From Negadavirga shengliensis (GTDB taxonomy: Bacteria; Bacteroidota; Bacteroidia; Cytophagales; Cyclobacteriaceae): a stretch of DNA of 64,000 nucleotides. The notes beneath the pieces are model-generated. The model was given only the letters and a program-made list of their open reading frames with translations. It was not told where the DNA came from and did no database searches. The position numbers were made by a program, and so were the translations under genes. Every line of letters starts with the position of its first letter. Within the stretch, counting starts at the first letter, position 1. The stretch is taken from positions 124,001-188,000 of the forward strand of contig NZ_JBHSJJ010000007.1 in assembly GCF_042652345.1 (NCBI RefSeq), in the 5' to 3' direction. Positions 18,591 to 27,663 of this stretch are shown here, in pieces.

Positions 18591-19703
18591 GTGACAGAAA
18601 GTAAAGAGACATATCGACTGATCATCAGCGGCGGCGGAACCGGGGGACATGTTTACCCTGCCATTGCCATCGCCAATGCCTGGACTGAAAAGTACCCGGA
18701 AAGTGAAATTCTATTCGTAGGAGCAAAAGGCAAAATGGAAATGCAGAAGGTTCCTGAGGCTGGGTACAGAATTGAAGGCCTGAGAATTGCAGGAATCCAA
18801 CGAAAATTGAGCATAAAAAACCTCAGTTTCCCGTTCAAGGTACTTGACAGTCTGCATAAGTCCCGCAAGCTGTTAAAAAACTTCAATCCCCATCTCGTGG
18901 TCGGCGTAGGCGGCTATGCCAGCGGGCCCGTGCTTTTCTCTGCCCAAAGAAAAGGAATCCCCACCGTGATCCAGGAACAAAATTCCTATGCGGGTATCAC
19001 CAATAAACTCCTTGCAAAAAACGCAAAAGCGATATGTGTAGCTTACCTGGGAATGGATGAATTCTTTCCGGCCGACCGGCTTCACTATACCGGAAACCCT
19101 GTGAGAAAAGACATTCTTCACCTTGAAGGGAAAAAGGGTTTGGGATTGAAACACTTTGGTCTTCAAACTGGAAAACCGGTGGTATTGGTATTGGGAGGAA
19201 GCCTGGGTGCCCGAACCATCAACCAGGCAGTGCTGGGCGCCATGCCTACTTTATCCGAAAAAGGATATCAGGTACTCTGGCAAACCGGAAAATTCTATTA
19301 TGAAGAAATGGAGGAAAAAGTAAGGCATGCTGAAATCGAAGGAATATTTCCTCTCGAATTCATCAAGGAAATGGACTTGGCCTACGCAGCAGCAGATATT
19401 GTGGTGTCCAGGGCCGGCGCGCTTTCCGTCTCCGAACTCAGTCTCGTTGGCAAGCCGGTGGTATTCATTCCTTCTCCCAATGTAGCAGAGGACCACCAGA
19501 CTAAAAACGCCATGGCCTATGTATCCAAAGAAGCGGCCATACTACTTCCGGATGATGAGGCGGTGGAAAATTTAGCAGTTGTGATACAGGATATTATGGA
19601 AGATCATCAAAAACAGGAAGAATTAGGCCGGCATATTCTCGAACTGGCAAAACCGGATGCCGCGAAAGAAATTGTCAAAGTAATGGAAAGTATCATCAGA
19701 TGA
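18591..19703 (+). CDS. murG: UDP-N-acetylglucosamine--N-acetylmuramyl-(pentapeptide) pyrophosphoryl-undecaprenol N-acetylglucosamine transferase
   Basis: 370 residues, GT-B fold. The N-terminal glycine loop is ISGGGTGGHVYPAIAIA (about 12-28). The second glycine loop is VVGVGGYASGP (about 102-112). The UDP-GlcNAc-binding half carries LVLGGSLGARTINQA and DIVVSRAGALSVSEL. It converts lipid I to lipid II at the inner membrane face. The start is a GTG at 18591, 7 bp after the ftsW stop. The 3' end overlaps murC as ATGA. Confidence 0.96.
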   Translation: MTESKETYRLIISGGGTGGHVYPAIAIANAWTEKYPESEILFVGAKGKMEMQKVPEAGYRIEGLRIAGIQRKLSIKNLSFPFKVLDSLHKSRKLLKNFNPHLVVGVGGYASGPVLFSAQRKGIPTVIQEQNSYAGITNKLLAKNAKAICVAYLGMDEFFPADRLHYTGNPVRKDILHLEGKKGLGLKHFGLQTGKPVVLVLGGSLGARTINQAVLGAMPTLSEKGYQVLWQTGKFYYEEMEEKVRHAEIEGIFPLEFIKEMDLAYAAADIVVSRAGALSVSELSLVGKPVVFIPSPNVAEDHQTKNAMAYVSKEAAILLPDDEAVENLAVVIQDIMEDHQKQEELGRHILELAKPDAAKEIVKVMESIIR

Positions 19704-21100
19704 GGTTAGAATCCCTACATAGCGTCTACTTCCTGGGTATAGGAGGAATTGGCATGAGTGCCATCGCCAGATGGTTTAACCATCTTGGAATAGCTGTATA
19801 TGGTTATGACAAGACCCCTTCTCCTCTCACCCACACGCTTGAAAATGAGGGAATGGAGATCATCTATACGGATGAGCCTTCACAATTGCCCGAGGTATTT
19901 AAAAGCACCTCGCAGGAAAAATTGGTTGTTTGGACTCCTGCGATTCCCCAAAACAGTGACTTGCTCCGGTACTTTAGAAACAAGGGATTCAACCTGAAAA
20001 AAAGAGCTGAGGTTTTGGGGATCATAACCCGCAATATGGAAACCGTTGCGGTGGCAGGTACCCATGGCAAAACCACCACTTCTTCCATAATAGCCCATTT
20101 ATTAAAAAGCTCGGGTAAAAACACGGCTGCTTTCCTGGGAGGTCTTACCCAGAATTACAACAACAACTTCATCCTACATGACGAGGGGAGCCATGAAGCC
20201 CCTATTGTGGTGGTGGAGGCAGATGAATTTGACCGTTCCTTCCTTCATCTGCATCCCAATGTCAGCGTGGTGACCAGTATGGATGCCGATCACCTTGACA
20301 TTTATGGTGACAGTCAACACCTTATCGAAGGCTTCAGGCAATTCATAGCACTCACCGAAAAAGGAGGGCTGGTTTTTATTCAAGAAAACGCTTTCGAAAA
20401 ACTCAAGGGGAACGATTTTGGCGATACCGCCATCTTATGTTATGGTCTTGAGGGTACCCAAATCAAAACGCAAAACATACAAGCCGGGATATCGGCCTTC
20501 TCTTTTGATTATATCGATGAAAATGTCACGATGAAGGCCTTGAAACTTCATGTACCCGGATTCCACAACATAGAAAACGCGGTTGCGGCCATTGCCGTTG
20601 CCAGGCATTATGGGCTCTCGGAGAGCGATATCCGGAATGGGATAGCCTCTTATAAAGGGGTAAAAAGAAGGTTTGAGATCATCCATCAGGGCAAAGACCT
20701 GGTTTTCATAGATGATTATGCGCACCACCCCGAGGAAATCACGGCTTTTTTACGGTCCGTAAAGGCCATGTATCCGGAGAAAAAGCTGACGGCTGTATTT
20801 CAGCCCCATTTGTTTACCCGCACGAGGGACTTTGCCGCGGGTTTTTCAGAAAGCCTTTCCCTTGCGGATGAGGTTTTGCTTTTGGAAATCTATCCAGCCA
20901 GGGAACTGCCAATTCCAGGTGTGGAGTCAGGTATGCTGCTCGAAAAAATCAGCTCCAAAACAAAGATGGTCTTGTCAAAAGAGGTACTCATTCCTTATCT
21001 GGAAAAGTCACAACCGGAGGTTTTGGTGACCATAGGTGCCGGTGATATCGATAGAATGGTTCCACAAATCGAAAATTGGATCAAAGATGGAAAAAGGTAA
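19700..21100 (+). CDS. murC: UDP-N-acetylmuramate--L-alanine ligase
   Basis: 466 residues. It has the Rossmann-like start VYFLGIGGIGMSAIARWF and the P-loop VAGTHGKTTTSSIIAHLL (about 115-132). Further motifs are VEADEFDRSF and DDYAHHPEEITAFL, the last being the MurC/Mpl active-site block. MurC rather than Mpl is supported by its place in the dcw cluster. It adds L-alanine to UDP-MurNAc. Start overlaps murG by 4 bp, and the ftsQ ATG lies inside its last codons. Confidence 0.95.
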   Translation: MRLESLHSVYFLGIGGIGMSAIARWFNHLGIAVYGYDKTPSPLTHTLENEGMEIIYTDEPSQLPEVFKSTSQEKLVVWTPAIPQNSDLLRYFRNKGFNLKKRAEVLGIITRNMETVAVAGTHGKTTTSSIIAHLLKSSGKNTAAFLGGLTQNYNNNFILHDEGSHEAPIVVVEADEFDRSFLHLHPNVSVVTSMDADHLDIYGDSQHLIEGFRQFIALTEKGGLVFIQENAFEKLKGNDFGDTAILCYGLEGTQIKTQNIQAGISAFSFDYIDENVTMKALKLHVPGFHNIENAVAAIAVARHYGLSESDIRNGIASYKGVKRRFEIIHQGKDLVFIDDYAHHPEEITAFLRSVKAMYPEKKLTAVFQPHLFTRTRDFAAGFSESLSLADEVLLLEIYPARELPIPGVESGMLLEKISSKTKMVLSKEVLIPYLEKSQPEVLVTIGAGDIDRMVPQIENWIKDGKR

Positions 21101-21854
21101 AAGATGGAAGATTAAAAAACAGGCCATTTTTGTGCTTTTGGCTTTGATTTTACTGGTTTTCATCGGTTTTATCGAACATAAAGCGGCAGACAAGCCTTTT
21201 ACCGGGCTGGAGGTCTATGTGGAAGGGATCAGCGATGTCTATTTCGTGGAAGAAAAAGATGTGATCAAACTATTGGAAAACGAGTTCCCCGTGCTTGGCA
21301 ACAAACAGATGCTGGAGGGGATCTCGCTTCACGACCTGGAGAAAAAAGTAGAAAGCCATCCGTTTGTGAAAAATGCAGAAGTTTTTACGGACCTGAAGGG
21401 AAAAATCATAGTGAAAGTATCCCAACATGTTCCCATGGCGAGAATAGTAAGGCCCATGGCTGCCGACGGATACATCAGTACGGAAGGCAAAGTACTTCCT
21501 ACTTCACCGCATTATACCTCCCGGGTAATGACAATAGAAGGTGTCAAAACAGGTGAATTGCTACAGGCAGGTGACCTCTCTGAAAGCTATCCGGGATTAT
21601 TGGAGCTTATCCGGTACATCCATAAAGATAAATTTTGGAATGCCCAGATCAGTGCCGTGGAAGTGCTCGGTAATGGAGATCTTATCCTTTACCAGCAAGT
21701 AGGCAAGCAAACCATCGAGTTCGGAAAACCTGAAGAAATAGAAGATAAATTCAGCAGGATCAATATTTATTATAAAGAAATATTACCCCAAAAGGGGTGG
21801 AATACCTATAGCAGGGTAAATGTGAAATTTAAGGGTCAAATCGTTTGTGAATAA
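21087..21854 (+). CDS. ftsQ: Cell division protein FtsQ/DivIB
   Basis: 255 residues from the ATG at 21087, which overlaps murC by 14 bp. A longer reading starting at 21036 adds 17 residues of shifted murC sequence and is less likely. A short basic N-terminus (EKGKRWKIKKQ) precedes one membrane segment (about 13-31). A POTRA-like region follows, with LHDLEKKVESHPFVKNAEVF (about 85-104). The C-terminal beta domain ends near GWNTYSRVNVKFKGQIV. FtsQ links early and late divisome proteins in the periplasm. The call rests on fold features and on its position before ftsA-ftsZ. Confidence 0.9.
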   Translation: MEKGKRWKIKKQAIFVLLALILLVFIGFIEHKAADKPFTGLEVYVEGISDVYFVEEKDVIKLLENEFPVLGNKQMLEGISLHDLEKKVESHPFVKNAEVFTDLKGKIIVKVSQHVPMARIVRPMAADGYISTEGKVLPTSPHYTSRVMTIEGVKTGELLQAGDLSESYPGLLELIRYIHKDKFWNAQISAVEVLGNGDLILYQQVGKQTIEFGKPEEIEDKFSRINIYYKEILPQKGWNTYSRVNVKFKGQIVCE

Positions 21855-21865
21855 TTGTTAGCGCT

Positions 21866-23182
21866 ATGGAAAATGAAAATCTCATCGTTGGATTGGACAT
21901 CGGAACCACCAAGATATGTGCCGTCATCGGCAGAAAAAATGAATATGGTAAACTGGAGGTATTGGGTATGGGAAAAGCGGTGTCGGATGGGGTCATCCGG
22001 GGTATAGTGACCAATATCGACAAAACCGTCAATGCCATACAGAAAGCCGTTAACGATGCCTCTGAAATGTCCAATGTGGATATCGGGGAGGTGATCGTCG
22101 GCATAGCCGGACAGCATATCCGGAGTTCCATCCACCACGGGGTCATCATTCGTAACACCAAAGATGACGAAATCACCGTGGAGGATGTCAGAAGATTGGC
22201 AAACGACATGGAAAACATTGTGGTTCCTCCCGGGAACAGCATCATCCACGTGATGCCTCAAGATTATACGGTAGATTATGAGGACGGCATCCGCGATCCG
22301 GTCGGCATGTCAGGCGCGAGATTGGAAGCAGATTTCCATATCATTACCGCGCAGTCGGCGGCCATCAACAACATCGACCGTTGCGTTAAACGGGCCAGCC
22401 TTCAATCCAAAGCATTGATATTGGAACCCTTGGCCAGTTCCCTTTCCGTGTTGAGTGACCTGGACAAGGAAGCGGGGGTTTGTTTGGTAGATATAGGCGG
22501 CGGCACCACTGACGTAGCCATCTTTTATGACAACATCATCAGGCATACCGCGGTGATTCCCTTTGGCGGCAACATCATTACGGCGGATATAAAAGAGGGA
22601 TGCATGGTCATGCAGCACCAGGCGGAGCTTTTAAAAACCAAATTTGGAAAAGCCATTGCAGAAGAAGCCAACCCCAATGAAATTGTTTCTATACCCGGAC
22701 TGAGAAACAGACCCCCGAAAGAAATATCGGTGAGAAACCTGGCTTCCATCATCCAGGCGAGAATGGAAGAGATCATAGAAATGGTCCAGTCCGAAATCGT
22801 GGCAAGCGGGGTATACAACAAACTTGCGGGAGGCATTGTGCTGACCGGCGGGGGTTCACTGCTGAACGGCGTCAGCCCGCTTTTTGAATACCTCACCGGT
22901 TTGGATACCCGGATAGGTTATCCGAATGAACATTTGGGTAAATCAAAGATCGAAGATGTAAAGAGCCCTATGTATGCTACTACAGTTGGCTTGGTGCTGG
23001 CAGGCTTTAAGGCCCTTGATGAAAGGGATGATATCTATAGAGCAAAAGAAAGCATACAAAACACCATCGGAAAACGCACTGCCCGGCAGGAGCATCTTAC
23101 AAAGGATATTTTCGGATCCATTACCAGGAAATTGAAAAATTTCATTACCGATGACATCGGTGATGAAACAGGAGATTATTGA
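21866..23182 (+). CDS. ftsA: Cell division protein FtsA
   Basis: 438 residues, actin fold in the standard order. Phosphate-1 is LIVGLDIGTTKICAVIG at residues 6-22. The FtsA-specific 1C subdomain follows. Phosphate-2 is CLVDIGGGTTDVAIF (about 207-221). The adenosine motif is GIVLTGGGSLLNGV (about 322-335). The C-terminal amphipathic membrane-targeting helix is probably in the segment RKLKNFITDDIG near the end. FtsA anchors FtsZ filaments to the membrane. It serves here as a useful internal contrast to the permuted actin-like protein at 29317-30345. Confidence 0.96.
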   Translation: MENENLIVGLDIGTTKICAVIGRKNEYGKLEVLGMGKAVSDGVIRGIVTNIDKTVNAIQKAVNDASEMSNVDIGEVIVGIAGQHIRSSIHHGVIIRNTKDDEITVEDVRRLANDMENIVVPPGNSIIHVMPQDYTVDYEDGIRDPVGMSGARLEADFHIITAQSAAINNIDRCVKRASLQSKALILEPLASSLSVLSDLDKEAGVCLVDIGGGTTDVAIFYDNIIRHTAVIPFGGNIITADIKEGCMVMQHQAELLKTKFGKAIAEEANPNEIVSIPGLRNRPPKEISVRNLASIIQARMEEIIEMVQSEIVASGVYNKLAGGIVLTGGGSLLNGVSPLFEYLTGLDTRIGYPNEHLGKSKIEDVKSPMYATTVGLVLAGFKALDERDDIYRAKESIQNTIGKRTARQEHLTKDIFGSITRKLKNFITDDIGDETGDY

Positions 23183-23245
23183 CCCAAAAGTCTCAGACAA
23201 TATTCACCAAAAAACAGCATCATCACCAATTAAAATAGAGGAAAA

Positions 23246-24874
23246 ATGTCAGAAATCATGAGAGATTACAAGTTTGATATTCCCAAAAACCACAAATCCA
23301 TCATCAAGGTGATCGGAGTAGGTGGAGGAGGTTCCAATGCGGTGAACCACATGTTTAACCAAGGTATCAAAGACGTGGAGTTTGTGGTAGCCAATACGGA
23401 CTCGCAAGCGCTGAAAAGCAGCCCGGTTCCGCTTAAGTTACAGATCGGAGCCAACCTTACCGAGGGCCTTGGCGCTGGGGCTAACCCGGAGAAAGGCAAA
23501 AATGCCGCACTGGAAAGCAAAGAAGAAATCAGGGACCTGCTTTCGGACAATACCAAAATGGTATTCATCACCGCCGGTATGGGAGGTGGCACCGGTACAG
23601 GTGCCGCGCCAGTCATTGCCAAGATCGCCAAGGACATGGACATATTGACCGTTGGCATTGTAACGGCTCCTTTCATATTTGAAGGCAGGAAAAAAACCAT
23701 GTCGGCCCAGGATGGAATAGAATCCTTAAGAGCCAACTGTGACACGGTGCTGGTTATTCTTAACGATAAGTTGAGAGAAATTTATGGAAATCTGCCTATC
23801 CGGCAAGCCTTTGGAAAAGCGGACAACATCCTGAGTACGGCTGCCAAATCAATTGCTGAAATCATCACCGTTCACCAGGATGTCAACGTGGATTTTGAAG
23901 ACGTCAAAACAGTCATGAAAGATGCCGGTGCGGCAGTAATGGGCTCCGCGACGGAAGAAGGGGAGGACAGGGCAATCAAAGCGGCTGAAAAAGCCATTTC
24001 CTCGCCACTGCTCAACAACGTGGACATCAAAGGGGCACAGAAAATCCTCCTGTCTATCATGTCCGGTGAGGACGAAGAACTGTCCATGGATGAGCTTGTG
24101 GAGATCACGGAATACATCCAGGACAGAGCCGGTGATATGGCTGATGTGATCTTTGGACAGGGAATTGACCCGGACCTTAAAAAAGGCATCCGTGTAACGG
24201 TTATTGCCACCGGTTTTGAAACAGATTCCCTTACAGACAAAACCTTCGGAAAAAAACAAAACAAAGAAGAGGACAACAGTAAAAAACTGATCCATCTGGA
24301 ATCCGGGAAAACATCCAAAATAGAAGAAGATGAAGGAAAAAATCCGGGTCAGACCATTACTTTTACCGTGCAGGCTCCTAAAAACAATACCGAGCCGGAA
24401 AGTTTTTCCGGCGTGAATAAAAATGAAGCACCTGCCCCCGTCTCAAATGAAGAAGAAAAGGTGAGGAACGACAAGAGACAGGTGGATGAGGACGATAACT
24501 TCGAATATGTCACCCCCGAGCCCAAATCGGAACCAAAAAAGGTCCTCACCCTTTTTGACAAGCCGGAAAACCAACCTGCCGGTCATAAAGAGCAGGAAAA
24601 ACAAAACACCTATCAAAATGATTATTTTGAACAGATCAAGGAAAAAGCCATGAAAAGGGCGCATGAACGCTTTGAAAAGCTCCGCCAGATGAGATCTGTC
24701 AACCAGACGCCCGAGGAGTTCAAAGAAAAGCTGGAGGTCCCTGCTTATCAGAGAAAGAAGGTGCAATTACACGAGGTACAACATAGTTCGGAAAGAAGCC
24801 TTTCAAAATTCAACCTTAATGATGACAATGAAATCATCAGCAACAACAGGTTCTTGCACGACAACGTGGATTAA
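23246..24874 (+). CDS. ftsZ: Cell division GTPase FtsZ
   Basis: 542 residues. The GTPase core (about 1-325) has VIGVGGGGSNAVNHM, the tubulin signature GGGTGTGAAP (about 112-121) and NDKLREIYGNLP. After the core comes a long charged linker (about 330-515), then the conserved C-terminal peptide LSKFNLNDDNEI...FLHDNVD. The linker is far longer than the ~50 residues of E. coli FtsZ, which is usual for Bacteroidota. FtsZ forms the division ring. It ends the dcw cluster; the stop is 3 bp from the stop of a convergent gene and no terminator hairpin is visible. Confidence 0.97.
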   Translation: MSEIMRDYKFDIPKNHKSIIKVIGVGGGGSNAVNHMFNQGIKDVEFVVANTDSQALKSSPVPLKLQIGANLTEGLGAGANPEKGKNAALESKEEIRDLLSDNTKMVFITAGMGGGTGTGAAPVIAKIAKDMDILTVGIVTAPFIFEGRKKTMSAQDGIESLRANCDTVLVILNDKLREIYGNLPIRQAFGKADNILSTAAKSIAEIITVHQDVNVDFEDVKTVMKDAGAAVMGSATEEGEDRAIKAAEKAISSPLLNNVDIKGAQKILLSIMSGEDEELSMDELVEITEYIQDRAGDMADVIFGQGIDPDLKKGIRVTVIATGFETDSLTDKTFGKKQNKEEDNSKKLIHLESGKTSKIEEDEGKNPGQTITFTVQAPKNNTEPESFSGVNKNEAPAPVSNEEEKVRNDKRQVDEDDNFEYVTPEPKSEPKKVLTLFDKPENQPAGHKEQEKQNTYQNDYFEQIKEKAMKRAHERFEKLRQMRSVNQTPEEFKEKLEVPAYQRKKVQLHEVQHSSERSLSKFNLNDDNEIISNNRFLHDNVD

Positions 24875-24877
24875 AAG

Positions 24878-25402
24878 TCAAAACTGAAGTAACAATTGTG
24901 CCTGTTCTTTCAATAAGCTGATATATAATCTGTTGGTGAGCAGATTACCGGACATATTTTCCTCTATTTTGGCCAGTTTTGGCTTATGGGCAAGAACATG
25001 CATTCCCAGGTAATTAAAAATATCGGTAAGGTGGCTGAGCGCAATGCTCCCACCCCCGACACCTGAGGAAAGCCCCACCAACGCGCACTTTTTATTCCTG
25101 AAACTGTTTGGATAGGTCATTCCGTCTATAAATGATTTGAGAATTCCGGGAAAAGATCCGTTATACTCAGGCACAATGAAAACATATTTTTCTCCTGATT
25201 TGACCTGCGTGTGTATCTTGTTGAATTCCTCGTTCTTCCCGCTTAACTCGTAAAGAGCAGTAAAAACAAAATCATTGGGTAAATCACTGAGGTTAATAAT
25301 TTCTGAAGCTTCTCCCATGGATTCCAATATTTCCTGGTAAAGCAAGGCTATTTTTTCTGATACCGCATTTTTCCTGTTTGTGCTGACAATTATCTTTATC
25401 AT
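24878..25402 (-). CDS. NADPH-dependent FMN reductase family protein
   Basis: 174 residues, flavodoxin-like fold. The N-terminal beta strand KIIVSTNRKNAVSEKIA contains the FMN phosphate-binding loop. FIVPEYNGSFPGILKSFIDGM (about 99-119) is the family signature that contacts the isoalloxazine ring. VGLSSGVGGG follows. Members reduce FMN or quinones with NAD(P)H; substrate is unknown here. It is convergent with ftsZ. Confidence 0.87.
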   Translation of the reverse strand: MIKIIVSTNRKNAVSEKIALLYQEILESMGEASEIINLSDLPNDFVFTALYELSGKNEEFNKIHTQVKSGEKYVFIVPEYNGSFPGILKSFIDGMTYPNSFRNKKCALVGLSSGVGGGSIALSHLTDIFNYLGMHVLAHKPKLAKIEENMSGNLLTNRLYISLLKEQAQLLLQF

Positions 25403-25516
25403 GAATTATAGAAAGGTGATCGATCATTTGAACATTTAAAATACAATCCTTATCCGTATAAAGTTTCTGATTGCCTATATTTAATCCTCGTTATTCAAAA
25501 CAAACATCTGTAAAGC

Positions 25517-26359
25517 ATGTTAAAAGAGCCCACGTTAACTTACCATGAAAAAATCGCCAGTGCTGTTCAATACATCAGAAACAGCATTTCATCACCAGTC
25601 CATACAGGCATCATATTAGGGACAGGTCTGGGAAAATTACTCAATGATATCGAAATCATCAAAGAAATAAGCTATAGCGATATCCCTTTTTTCCCCATCT
25701 CCACCGTAGAGTCACATTATGGTAAATTAATCCTGGGTGAAGTGGATGGAAAAACGGTACTTGCCATGCAAGGCCGGTTTCATTATTATGAAGGGTACAG
25801 CATGAAAGAGGTTACTTTTCCGATAAGGGTAATGAAAATGCTGGGGATCCATCATCTGATCGTTTCCAATGCGGCGGGCGGGCTCAATCCCGATTTTCAG
25901 ATCGGGGACGTGATGATCATAGAGGATCACATTGACCTGTTTCCCGAAAACCCACTCCGGGGTTCCAATCTGGAGGAATTTGGTGTACGGTTCCCTGATA
26001 TGAGTGAACCCTATGATACCCAACTGATTAAAACGGCTATAAAAGCAGGCAGGGGAAAAAATATCCCCATAAATACCGGCGTATATGCCGGCGTTCAGGG
26101 TCCTAATTTGGAAACGAAAGCAGAATACAGGTACCTGCGGACGATAGGCGCCGACGCGGTGGGCATGAGTACCATTCCAGAGGTAATTGTCGCAGCACAT
26201 TGTGGTATGAAAGTGTTTGCGGTATCTGCTATAACAGACCTTTGTTCTCCGGCAAACATCAAGAAGATTTCCATCCAGGAAGTACTTGCCGCCGCAGCCA
26301 TAGCAGAACCTAAAATGACAGCCATTATACACGAGGTCATCAAGCGTATTGAAGGATAA
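25517..26359 (+). CDS. Purine-nucleoside phosphorylase (trimeric, PNP class I)
   Basis: 280 residues. Family motifs in order: GIILGTGLGKLL (phosphate-binding, about 31-42), FPISTVESHYGKLILG with the phosphate-site His, MQGRFHYYEGYSM, IVSNAAGGLNPDFQIGDVMII, GVYAGVQGPNLETKAEYRYL (about 195-214), GADAVGMSTIPEVIVA, and AITDLC. It phosphorolyses purine nucleosides to base and ribose 1-phosphate. Length matches trimeric PNP (punA type) rather than hexameric DeoD. Monocistronic by spacing. Confidence 0.93.
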   Translation: MLKEPTLTYHEKIASAVQYIRNSISSPVHTGIILGTGLGKLLNDIEIIKEISYSDIPFFPISTVESHYGKLILGEVDGKTVLAMQGRFHYYEGYSMKEVTFPIRVMKMLGIHHLIVSNAAGGLNPDFQIGDVMIIEDHIDLFPENPLRGSNLEEFGVRFPDMSEPYDTQLIKTAIKAGRGKNIPINTGVYAGVQGPNLETKAEYRYLRTIGADAVGMSTIPEVIVAAHCGMKVFAVSAITDLCSPANIKKISIQEVLAAAAIAEPKMTAIIHEVIKRIEG

Positions 26360-26452
26360 ACAAATCAGAATGTGACGGATTCGGTTCGATTTGCTTCGGA
26401 ATAAGCCGCTAATTCACTATATTTAAAGAACTTAAAAAAACCGATCATAACC

Positions 26453-27610
26453 ATGACGCATTGGATTTTCCTGATTCTTTTATTAGCCTCAACAGAAAGA
26501 AAACCAGTTTTTGAAACTCAAACCATAGACAGCGATGTGGCCATAGGATATGGTATCGCCATTGGCGATGTGGATGGAGACGGTAGGCCTGACATCCTTT
26601 TGGCGGACAAAAAGGAATTTGTCTGGTACCGGAACGGCGACTGGAAAAGATTCGTCATGGTGGATAACCTCACTGAACATGACAATGTCTGTATTGCTGC
26701 CCGTGATATCAATGGAGATGGAAGGGTGGAAGTAGCCGTTGGCGCACAATGGAACCCGGGCGAAACATCGGACGAGAATCGATCCGGATCTGTTCATTAT
26801 CTCATCCGCCCGGAAGACCCGACCCAAAAATGGAAGCCTGTGGCCTTGCATCATGAGCCGACTGTCCATAGAATGCGCTGGGCCAAGGCTACGGGCGACA
26901 AATACCATTTGATCATGTTGCCACTGCACGGCCGTGGCAACAAAGGCGGGGAAGGAGAAGGCGTAAAGGTAATAGCTTATGAAAAGCCCAAAAACCCTGA
27001 AGATAAATGGGAACACTGGGTAATAGACCAGTCCATGCACCTGACCCACAATTTGGATGTGGTCAGCGAAGGTGATGGGGAAACACTTTACATCGGTGGT
27101 AAAGAAGGAGTAAAGGTGCTTTCTTTTCAAAATGGAAACTGGTCACCCCATCCAGATGGGGAATGGGCTGTAGAAGCGCATGGGTTTGGTGAACTAAGGT
27201 TTGGCAAAACCGCATCCGGATCCCGGTTTCTAGCCGGCATAGAACCCCTCCATGGTAATATGCTAACCACCTACATCCCGAGGGGAAAAACATTTGCAAA
27301 AAACCAATTGGACCGACAGGTCCTTACCGACCAAATGCAACAGGGACACGGCCTGGCAGCAGCCGATGTTTTGGGATTGGGAAAAGACCAGATTGTCGTC
27401 GGCTGGAGAGAACCCAATGAGGCAGGCGAACTGGGTGTGAAAATCTTCATTCCCCAACAAAACGGTGAATGGGACAGCATCTGGATCGATAAAGACGGAA
27501 TGGCTTGCGAAGATCTACAGGTTGCGGATCTCAACGGGGACGGCAAACCCGATATTATTGCTGCCGGAAGAGCCACCAACAACCTAAAAATCTATTGGAA
27601 TAGAAATTGA
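26453..27610 (+). CDS. Secreted FG-GAP/VCBS-repeat beta-propeller protein
   Basis: 385 residues. The N-terminal hydrophobic segment (about 4-13) looks like a short signal peptide. Calcium-binding FG-GAP type repeats are clear: GDVDGDGRPDILLAD (about 38-52), ARDINGDGRVEVAVG (about 83-97), AADVLGLGKDQIVVG and the last VADLNGDGKPDIIAAGRA. The DxDGDG loops are typical of integrin-like beta-propellers. No catalytic domain is visible. Function is not known; such proteins are often periplasmic or surface-bound. It precedes a DUF3500 gene by 53 bp on the same strand, so the two may be co-expressed. Confidence 0.8.
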   Translation: MTHWIFLILLLASTERKPVFETQTIDSDVAIGYGIAIGDVDGDGRPDILLADKKEFVWYRNGDWKRFVMVDNLTEHDNVCIAARDINGDGRVEVAVGAQWNPGETSDENRSGSVHYLIRPEDPTQKWKPVALHHEPTVHRMRWAKATGDKYHLIMLPLHGRGNKGGEGEGVKVIAYEKPKNPEDKWEHWVIDQSMHLTHNLDVVSEGDGETLYIGGKEGVKVLSFQNGNWSPHPDGEWAVEAHGFGELRFGKTASGSRFLAGIEPLHGNMLTTYIPRGKTFAKNQLDRQVLTDQMQQGHGLAAADVLGLGKDQIVVGWREPNEAGELGVKIFIPQQNGEWDSIWIDKDGMACEDLQVADLNGDGKPDIIAAGRATNNLKIYWNRN

Positions 27611-27663
27611 TTCGCTACACGTATTATCCCGACCGAAATTAAACTCCCTTTAACCCTAAGCCC

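Noticed and set aside
21036..21086. An upstream extension of ftsQ
   Set aside because: The extra 17 residues are out-of-frame murC sequence; the ATG at 21087 gives the basic N-terminus and membrane anchor expected for FtsQ.
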